Part shown: piece by piece, positions 13,430 through 18,856 of the stretch
Numbering within the stretch: the first letter of the stretch is position 1
Layout of the letters: each line of letters begins with the position of its first letter
Source: Nitrospira sp.
GTDB lineage: Bacteria > Nitrospirota > Nitrospiria > Nitrospirales > Nitrospiraceae
DNA: 18,856 nucleotides
Assembly (NCBI GenBank): GCA_025935475.1
Contig: JAICVE010000008.1
Location: forward strand, 1 to 18,856
Direction of reading: 5' to 3'
Made by a program: the position numbers and the translations under genes
Notes under the pieces: generated by a model
What the model was told of the DNA's origin: nothing
What the model saw: only the letters and a program-made list of their open reading frames with translations
Databases searched by the model: none

Positions 13430-15724
13430 GTGAGATATACTGGCGCCCCAATGGCCCACTCCGACCGCGAAGAATTCCTCAACGCCTTACTCTCGATGAG
13501 CCCGGACGTCTCCCCGGATATTCTTCGAGATTTTGTCACCCGGATGGACGGAGAGTATTTCCGTCGTATTCCCGTCCCCTCGATCGCACAGCATGTGCGG
13601 ATGGCCGCGGCATTGACGCCGGATCATCTGTCCGAGTGTGCGGTGTCCGAACTTCGCGACGGCCACTTCGAACTGACGGTCGTTGCCTACGACTACTTTG
13701 CAGAATTCGCAACCATCTGCGGCCTCCTCTCGGCATTCGGGCTGAACATCGAGGAAGGCCAGATCTACACCTTCAGCGAGGCGGCAGTTTCCAGCCCACC
13801 CACGAAATCGGCCTACGGAGACCGCCCGCGCCAACGCCCCAAGCTGCGTCCCGGCTTGAGCCGGAAAAAGATCGTGGACGTCTTTCGTGTCCAACCAGTC
13901 GGCAATGCCTCCTTCACGCCGGACGACCAAGTGCGCTTCGCGGGCGAGCTCCGTTCGTTGATCGGCCTGCTGGACGAAGGGAAGTTCGAGGACGCCCGGC
14001 ATGCGGTCAATCGTCATCTGGTCGAACATCTGGGCAAGCGGCGAGGCTCATTCAGCGGCTTACTGCATCCGGTCCAAATTGGATTCGACAACAGCCAATC
14101 GCCCACCGACACGATCATGGATATCCGGTCGGACGACACGCCAGCCTTCCTCTATGCCTTCGCCAACGCGCTGGCAATGAGAAACGTGTACATCACGAAG
14201 GCTCGCATCGACCTCGAAGACGGGAAGCTGCACGACCGATTTGCCGTCCGCAACCGCTACGGCCAGAAGTTGACCGACCCGGCCGAGCAGCAGCAGCTGC
14301 GCCTGACGGCTGTCCTCATCAAGCAGTTCACCCACGCACTCACCTGGGCGCCGGACCCCACCAAGGCTCTTGAAGCCTTCGACCAATTTCTCGATCTCAC
14401 GGTTCAGGAGACGAAGGGCAAAGCTCGGGAGAAAGCCCTCGCGTTTCTAAGCGACAAGAAAACGTTTCCGCTCTTGGCCCGGCTTCTCGGCGCCAGCGAT
14501 TTTCTCTGGGAAGACTTCCTCCGCCGCCAGCATGATCACCTCCTGCCGCTGCTTCACGACTATCGTGACGCGCCACTCATCACGCCGCGCGCGACGCTCC
14601 GCAAGGCGCTCGACCGTGTCGTGGATCGGCCTAAAGATGAAGTTGGACGGAAAGACGCGCTGAATCGCTTCAAGGACCAAGAACTGTTTCGCATCGATAT
14701 GAAGCACATCGTCGAGCCGGACACGAGCCTCGCCGACTTCTCCATTGCCCTGACTCAGTTGGCCGAAGTGATCGTCGAACGCAGCCTCAAAGACTGCCAG
14801 GCGAAACTCAACAAGCTGTACGGCGCCCCCCGCTTGGCGAACGGCAAGCCCTGCTCTTTTGCCGTGATGGGCGCGGGCAAATTCGGCGGCCGGGAGTTAG
14901 GCTATGCATCGGATATCGAGGTCCTGTTCGTCTACGGCGGCGCCGGCCGTACCAACGGCAAGGCCGGCATCGAGAACAGCGAATACTTCGAACGGCTCAC
15001 GCAGGAGTTGCTGCAGTGGATCGAGGCCAAGCAGGAAGGCATCTTTCATCTCGACGTCCGCCTGCGTCCCCACGGAAGCAAAGGCTTTCTCGCCAATCCT
15101 TTGGACGAAATCACCACGTATTACAGCGAGCACGGACTCGCTGCGCCCTTCGAACGGCAGGCCATGATCAAACTCCGCCATGTTGCCGGCAATGCCGCCC
15201 TCGGAAAACAGGTCGAAGCCCATCGGGACCGTTATGTCTATAGCGCCACGTCCTGGGATGTGGCAGCCGCCCTCGACCTGCGCCGGCAGCAGCTCAAACA
15301 ACTCGTCGAGCGCGGCACGGTGAACGCCAAGCTGAGTCCAGGTGGAGTCGTCGACATCGAATACGCCATTCAATACCTCCAGCTCATGCATGGGCATCGT
15401 CATGCGGTGCTGCGCACCCCGAACGCTATGCAAGCACTCGCGGGACTCGTGGAGTGCGGGATTGTCAACCGACAGGACGGCGAAACCCTGCGAAACGCGT
15501 ACCTGTTTATCCGAATGCTGATCGACGGACTGCGCATGGTTCGCGGCCATGCCAAGGATCTCGTCCTTCCGCCCTCCGATTCAGAGGAGTTTATCTTCTT
15601 GGCCCGCCGCGTCGGCTACACGACCGACGACTGGCAGGCGGGGGCGAGGCATTTGAAGACGGACATCGAAGAACATATGAGAAAGACAAGAGAGTTCTTT
15701 GAGAGGAATTTCGGAAAGTTGTGA
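13430..15724 (+). CDS. Fusion of GlnD-type tandem ACT domains with a GlnE-type nucleotidyltransferase
   Basis: A 764-residue protein with an unusual build. Residues 30-300 look like the C-terminal third of GlnD. They comprise a linker (YFRRIPVPSIAQH, 43-55), ACT1 (about 80-155, FELTVVAYDYFAEFATICGL to IVDVFRV, with a Pro/Arg-rich insert at 118-146) and ACT2 (about 216-298). The GlnD nucleotidyltransferase and HD domains are absent. After a helical stretch comes a GlnE-type catalytic domain: FAVMGAGKFGGRELGYASDI (477-496), LDVRLRPHGSKG (541-552), and GGVVDIEYAIQYLQL (638-652), which is closer to the adenylylating (AT) than the AR version. The metal motif reads SDIEV, with Glu where Asp is usual. 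The GTG at 13430 has AAGG five bases upstream. The ATG at 13451 is an alternative. Likely role: glutamine-controlled modification of glutamine synthetase (inference). Confidence 0.82.
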   Translation: MRYTGAPMAHSDREEFLNALLSMSPDVSPDILRDFVTRMDGEYFRRIPVPSIAQHVRMAAALTPDHLSECAVSELRDGHFELTVVAYDYFAEFATICGLLSAFGLNIEEGQIYTFSEAAVSSPPTKSAYGDRPRQRPKLRPGLSRKKIVDVFRVQPVGNASFTPDDQVRFAGELRSLIGLLDEGKFEDARHAVNRHLVEHLGKRRGSFSGLLHPVQIGFDNSQSPTDTIMDIRSDDTPAFLYAFANALAMRNVYITKARIDLEDGKLHDRFAVRNRYGQKLTDPAEQQQLRLTAVLIKQFTHALTWAPDPTKALEAFDQFLDLTVQETKGKAREKALAFLSDKKTFPLLARLLGASDFLWEDFLRRQHDHLLPLLHDYRDAPLITPRATLRKALDRVVDRPKDEVGRKDALNRFKDQELFRIDMKHIVEPDTSLADFSIALTQLAEVIVERSLKDCQAKLNKLYGAPRLANGKPCSFAVMGAGKFGGRELGYASDIEVLFVYGGAGRTNGKAGIENSEYFERLTQELLQWIEAKQEGIFHLDVRLRPHGSKGFLANPLDEITTYYSEHGLAAPFERQAMIKLRHVAGNAALGKQVEAHRDRYVYSATSWDVAAALDLRRQQLKQLVERGTVNAKLSPGGVVDIEYAIQYLQLMHGHRHAVLRTPNAMQALAGLVECGIVNRQDGETLRNAYLFIRMLIDGLRMVRGHAKDLVLPPSDSEEFIFLARRVGYTTDDWQAGARHLKTDIEEHMRKTREFFERNFGKL

Positions 15725-15898
15725 CATTCAGAAGAGGCGGATCCTGCGGCCGACCAGGCAATGGCGTATATAGTTATCGACTACTTTGGGAAAAGTTAAG
15801 GAACTGTTTCGCAGCGCCCTATAGAAAATCGGCACAAGCCTTCTTTCGACGTGTACTATCTATGTGCGCTTCGATTTACGAAAGGAAGACGAACATCG
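15725..15898. other. Non-coding gap ahead of the lipoprotein gene
   Basis: 174 bases with AT-rich patches (TATATAG near 15769, CTATAGAAAA near 15822, TACTAT near 15854) that could be -10 elements. None has a convincing -35 partner. No gene or strong hairpin seen. Confidence 0.3.
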
Positions 15899-16237
15899 AT
15901 GCGAATTATGTTCGCCCTGCTGTTTACCGTGCTGCTTTCGGGTTGCATTAACATCACCACCGAGTTGCAGCCGAGCAATACCGACGTCAAAGGCGTGCTA
16001 ATGGGAGAAGACTGTACGCCTATTGTCCTGGGCATGGGACTCGGCACGAACACCATCGAAGGTGCGAAAAAGGACGGGAGGCCAATGGGAGACGTTGGCG
16101 AGTTCCGCCGACATATAAAACTCAATGATCGAACACCTATTGATCGAATACGCACCCTTCAGATCACCAATTTTTACATATTGTTGATTGGGTCGAGCTG
16201 CATCCAAGTGGTCGGAGAACCGGTGAGCTCACAGTGA
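15899..16237 (+). CDS. Small lipoprotein, possibly of the TRL-like family
   Basis: A 112-residue protein with a lipoprotein signal (MRIMFALLFTVLLSGC): hydrophobic stretch followed by the lipobox LLSGC with the lipid-bearing Cys16. Asn, not Asp, is near +2/+3, which suggests outer-membrane sorting by the proteobacterial rule. The remainder (GVLMGEDCTPIVLG, then GAKKDGRPMGDV, then a C-terminal Cys and VVGEP) recalls small TRL-like lipoproteins, which have a Cys-Leu-Gly core and a late Cys. The match is by impression only. The ATG at 15899 is chosen for the signal peptide, with AAAGGAAG ten bases upstream. An upstream ATG at 15851 would spoil the signal. Function unknown. Confidence 0.65.
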   Translation: MRIMFALLFTVLLSGCINITTELQPSNTDVKGVLMGEDCTPIVLGMGLGTNTIEGAKKDGRPMGDVGEFRRHIKLNDRTPIDRIRTLQITNFYILLIGSSCIQVVGEPVSSQ

Positions 16238-16281
16238 TCGCAGCGAACCCCGATTCCTTTCAACGGAGTGCATAAGAAAAC

Positions 16282-16770
16282 ATGGACAGGATTGAAATCT
16301 ATACGGACGGTGCCTGTAGTGGAAATCCCGGAATTGGCGGTTGGGGTGTCTTACTACGCGTGAAGAGCATCGAGACGGAGCTGTTCGGAGGCGAGCCGGC
16401 GACGACCAACAATCGCATGGAATTGCGTGCCGTCATTGAGGCCTTGCAGACTCTCGGGCAGCCGGTCGAAGCGCGGATCTACACCGATTCCCAGTACGTA
16501 CAGAAGGGGATCAGCATCTGGATCCATAGTTGGAAGCGACGCGGCTGGAAAACCATGAGCAATGAGCCCGTCAAGAATGAGGATCTGTGGCGTCGCCTCG
16601 ATGCGTTGACCGTTGGTCACACGCTCGAATGGCATTGGGTCAGGGGACATTCAGGTCACACGGACAACGAACGAGTGGACGCACTGGCGCGTGCCGGTCT
16701 CGAACAGGCGCGCCGGGCTGCCATCCTGGCCGTTGAGACAGCTGGAGAAACGATTTTGGATGCGGGGTGA
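16282..16770 (+). CDS. rnhA: Ribonuclease HI
   Basis: It cuts the RNA strand of RNA-DNA hybrids during replication and R-loop removal. The 162-residue protein has the complete active site: Asp9 (YTDGACSGNPG), Glu47 (NNRMELRAVIEAL), Asp69 (YTDSQYV), His123 (WVRGHSGH) and Asp133 (NERVDALA), each one less than in the E. coli numbering. The basic handle region (SWKRRGWKT, 83-91) is present. The C-terminus is about eight residues longer than E. coli RNase HI. The start ATG follows GGAG at a rather long distance (about 13 bases). Confidence 0.97.
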   Translation: MDRIEIYTDGACSGNPGIGGWGVLLRVKSIETELFGGEPATTNNRMELRAVIEALQTLGQPVEARIYTDSQYVQKGISIWIHSWKRRGWKTMSNEPVKNEDLWRRLDALTVGHTLEWHWVRGHSGHTDNERVDALARAGLEQARRAAILAVETAGETILDAG

Positions 16771-16771
16771 T

Positions 16772-16833
16772 GCGGGTCCTGCCGCTGACCAGCCCAGTCG
16801 GCTTCGCACCCCGCCCTGGTCAGCATCACCCGC
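16772..16833 (+). terminator. Two-part hairpin just after rnhA
   Basis: An outer stem GCGGGT (16772-16777) / ACCCGC (16828-16833) and an inner stem CTGACCAG (16785-16792) / CTGGTCAG (16816-16823) are both perfect. It begins one base after the rnhA stop. No T-run follows, so it may be a 3'-end stabiliser or a Rho-assisted terminator. Confidence 0.45.
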
Positions 16834-17003
16834 CTGAATACAATAATAGGAAAAGCTCTGAGTGCGTTAGAAAGAGAAAATGATCCAAGTCACGAAAAAG
16901 GAAGGTTTTTACACGACGTGTTTGCTAGGAAGGTTCCCAGGCGACTGAATGTGGATCATGAGGCTAGATTTGCAATAGGAGGCGATTCGCAGAGGAAACC
17001 TCG

Positions 17004-17240
17004 ATGCTCAAGCTCATCACGTTGGCGGCATGTGTGATTGGCTTTGTCTTCCTCGGACCGAAGGCATGGGCCGAATTTCGTCAGGCGCGCCCGCAACCTC
17101 GTACCCGTGTGAGCAACAATGCGGAAAACAAGGATACTCCTAAGAAGTCACGCTCAAGCCGCCGCCTGACCTCAAAGCATATTCCATCGCGACGTCTCTC
17201 AAAGTCTCGTCATCTAACCCGACGTTCGGAGGGTTCATGA
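17004..17240 (+). CDS. Small basic exported or membrane-anchored protein
   Basis: A 78-residue protein that I do not recognise. Residues 1-23 form a signal peptide or membrane anchor ending in KAWA, a plausible cleavage site. The rest is very basic and low in complexity (many Arg, Lys and Ser: KKSRSSRRLTSKH, RRLSKSRHLTRRS) and probably disordered. A purine-rich ribosome binding site (AGAGGAAA) lies about five bases before the ATG. It converges on the beta-barrel gene, with 24 bases between their stops. Possible roles such as nucleic-acid or cell-wall binding are guesses. Confidence 0.5.
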   Translation: MLKLITLAACVIGFVFLGPKAWAEFRQARPQPRTRVSNNAENKDTPKKSRSSRRLTSKHIPSRRLSKSRHLTRRSEGS

Positions 17241-17264
17241 GCACCGGCGATTCACCGTATCTCG

Positions 17265-18401
17265 TTACATGGTGGCGAGGACGAGGCGGAGAAGGCCGGA
17301 GAGATTTTCCGTTTGAGCTGAGGGCATTAATCGGTTGACCTGTAAATTATAGCCGCCTTCCAGAGCGACCTGCGGTTTCCAGTCTCGAACAGGTTCGAGC
17401 TCCCACGTAAGGACGCCCTTCCCGCCGATCATGTCCAGGTCCACAAGTTTATCACTCGATCGCGTGCCGAAGTAGTTCCCGATTGCCGTCAGGGCCAGCC
17501 GTTGGCTCTGCTGGTACTTCATGGTGAGAGAAGCGGACGGAGAATTAGTCTTCGCACCCGACCATTCTTGCTGCTCGGCACGATAGCCGAGCGTGGGAGT
17601 GATGCTCAGAGAATCGACGGGACGGAATGACGCCATTACGGTTTGGGTGTTGACTTGGCTCTCTATCCCATGCTGCAGCTGATCAGTTTCGAGACCGTAG
17701 CCGGAGGCCAGCTTGGCATCCCACACAGCACCGCGATAGCCAAGCGCTGCCTCGAGCCGGTGAGAATTGGCCTTCTGGGGAGAGAGGCTGAGGGCCTCCA
17801 TCGTCTGGCTTTCCGCATTCTGCGCGTAGCTCAATGCGACGTGCGGCCATGCGGCCTTGTTCCATGACACCTCGGTCCGGCTATACCTCTGTTCATTCCC
17901 TGCGGCGTCGGCTGTGAAGTCCGTCCGTTGTCCGACGGTGCTCCGAACAGCCATGGCTCCGTTCTGCCATTCTCCCCAGGCTTCCCTCCGCTCGTGACCG
18001 GATCCTTGAGAGAAGGCTTGGTCTGCCGTGCGATAGGTCATGCCGTAGCGGACGAGCCCCGTCGAACCAATGAGGCCGAGTCGCATCATGCGGGCGGATG
18101 GATCTTCCACCCCAGGGCCTCTTTGGTTGACGGCCACTTCCGTTTCTGTGGCGAATGCTCCCTTCAGCCATGTCGTTGTGGCCAGAATTCCCTCGGTGCG
18201 GGGACGATCAGTCTCGGGCGCCAGGCTCCGTACGCTCGATGGGGCGATGGGAGTCCCATTGGCCATCGGTATGACGCTGGTCTGGTACGGAAACGTTTCC
18301 GCCGGTTTTGGGCTCACTTGCCATATGTCCTCGCTCCCCCAGACGGGGTTGCTGCAAAGAAATACCACGGCGAGAACCGCAAGTTTTAAAGTGTCATGCA
18401 T
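17265..18401 (-). CDS. Predicted outer-membrane beta-barrel protein
   Basis: A 378-residue protein with a clear signal peptide (MHDTLKLAVLAVVFLCSNPVWGS, cleavage near residue 23). The mature part alternates polar and hydrophobic residues in repeated strand-like segments with short turns (for example ATTTWLKGAFATETEVAVNQ, GLVRYGMTYRTADQAFSQ, SLSITPTLGYRAEQQEWSG, LALTAIGNYFGTR), typical of an outer-membrane beta-barrel. It ends in LLRLVLATM without the usual final Phe. I cannot name a family or a substrate. I took the ATG at 18399-18401 for the clean signal peptide. GGAGG sits only one base before it, so an upstream TTG at 18435-18437 (12 more residues) is possible. It is divergent from the lipoprotein gene at the right edge. 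Confidence 0.7.
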   Translation of the reverse strand: MHDTLKLAVLAVVFLCSNPVWGSEDIWQVSPKPAETFPYQTSVIPMANGTPIAPSSVRSLAPETDRPRTEGILATTTWLKGAFATETEVAVNQRGPGVEDPSARMMRLGLIGSTGLVRYGMTYRTADQAFSQGSGHERREAWGEWQNGAMAVRSTVGQRTDFTADAAGNEQRYSRTEVSWNKAAWPHVALSYAQNAESQTMEALSLSPQKANSHRLEAALGYRGAVWDAKLASGYGLETDQLQHGIESQVNTQTVMASFRPVDSLSITPTLGYRAEQQEWSGAKTNSPSASLTMKYQQSQRLALTAIGNYFGTRSSDKLVDLDMIGGKGVLTWELEPVRDWKPQVALEGGYNLQVNRLMPSAQTENLSGLLRLVLATM

Positions 18402-18501
18402 GCCTCCGAATGTAATCAGCTCCCCGTCCACATTCAATGGTCCTGGGTAAGATTGTTGTAAAATGTTTCTAATCTGGTGTTTCGCGAAGCAAGACTAAAT
18501 T

Positions 18502-18532
18502 TTGCGAGACATGAGGCGTTTCATAGTAGAAT
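18502..18532 (+). promoter_or_regulatory. Predicted promoter of the MltC-like lipoprotein gene
   Basis: TTGCGA (18502-18507) and TAGAAT (18527-18532) with a rather long 19-base spacer. The ATG at 18540 is seven bases after the -10, so the mRNA would be leaderless. No ribosome binding site is visible. Confidence 0.4.
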
Positions 18533-18539
18533 ACCCTCC

Positions 18540-18856
18540 ATGTTTCACCTGACACTTCGCGATCTCGCATTGTCCTTCCTTTCCCTTTCGCTCCTAAGCT
18601 GCGAATCGACCGATCGGCTGGTCGCCGCCACCCAAAAAACGATGACGGGCCGGACAGGAAGGGATGTCGTCGCCCTCATCGGGGGGAAGGACCCTTCAAA
18701 GATCGCCAAGGAGCGTCTTGATACCTATGCTCAGGATCCTGAACGCGTGCTCCGAGATCTGCGTGCCGCCCAGCATGAGTTTCAGGCGTTGTACGATGCC
18801 CTCACCGGGAACGTCCGTGAAAAGTGGGGCCCTAAAGAGGTCAAGCTGCCCGAGAA
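18540..18856 (+). CDS. Lipoprotein with an MltC-type murein transglycosylase N-terminal domain (partial)
   Basis: The first 105 residues of a protein cut by the right edge. It begins with a lipoprotein-type signal (MFHLTLRDLALSFLSLSLLSC; Cys21 follows LLS). Later, HEFQALYDALTGNVREKWGPKEV resembles the N-terminal domain of MltC and of DUF3393 proteins, where a 'WG..EV' segment starts the domain. If right, the missing part would carry a lytic transglycosylase domain acting on peptidoglycan at the outer membrane, or only the DUF3393 domain. There is no Shine-Dalgarno, but a -10-like TAGAAT lies seven bases upstream. Confidence 0.6.
   Translation, partial: MFHLTLRDLALSFLSLSLLSCESTDRLVAATQKTMTGRTGRDVVALIGGKDPSKIAKERLDTYAQDPERVLRDLRAAQHEFQALYDALTGNVREKWGPKEVKLPE

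Noticed and set aside
12949..14373. Plus-strand open frame of about 474 codons across the GlnE-type gene pair
   Set aside because: It is antisense to the AR-like gene and then out of frame with the ACT-GlnE gene. The translation is Arg/Pro-rich with no family features.
16880..16950. 22-codon frame between rnhA and the basic-protein gene
   Set aside because: Weak purine-rich stretch upstream only, no signal or pattern in the peptide. Likely chance.

Overview
The window reads as a bacterial chromosome segment from a Nitrospira-like nitrite oxidiser (Nitrospirota). The strongest clue is a periplasmic chlorite dismutase that resembles, as I remember it, the enzyme of 'Candidatus Nitrospira defluvii'. 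A NarK-type nitrate/nitrite transporter fits that reading. The DNA is fairly GC-rich, and I see no rRNA, tRNA, CRISPR array, phage gene or transposase.

Region 1 (about 1-6400, all minus strand, read right to left) is one long biosynthetic run: ribBA, ribH, nusB, purB, cld, purC, a two-helix membrane protein, purS and purQ (cut by the left edge). Most junctions are overlapping or very short. Two are wider (ribBA-ribH and purC-membrane protein), and both carry repeat-like DNA that shares a sequence word. The run joins riboflavin synthesis, transcription antitermination and purine synthesis, with a haem enzyme tightly set between purB and purC.

Region 2 (about 6400-11100) has narK on the minus strand, divergent from an rpoH-type sigma factor that is followed by groES and groEL on the plus strand. 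The control region ahead of groES holds a candidate RpoH-type promoter and no CIRCE element. A strong GNRA-loop hairpin ends the groESL transcript.

Region 3 (about 11100-15730) is the most unusual part. After a small hypothetical gene come two divergent genes that look like the separated halves of GlnE, the bifunctional regulator of glutamine synthetase. The minus-strand gene resembles the adenylyl-removing half. The plus-strand gene joins the C-terminal third of GlnD (linker plus two glutamine-sensing ACT domains) to a GlnE-type nucleotidyltransferase. A perfect 9+2+9 palindrome lies between them. I infer a rebuilt nitrogen-control switch in which glutamine sensing is wired directly into the GlnE-type enzyme.

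Region 4 (about 15730-18856) holds small envelope genes and rnhA: a lipoprotein, RNase HI, a small basic exported protein, a predicted outer-membrane beta-barrel protein (minus strand), and the start of a lipoprotein resembling the N-terminal domain of MltC-type murein transglycosylases, cut by the right edge. Several plus-strand genes lack a Shine-Dalgarno sequence and have a -10-like hexamer only 7-12 bases before the ATG, which suggests leaderless or nearly leaderless mRNAs.
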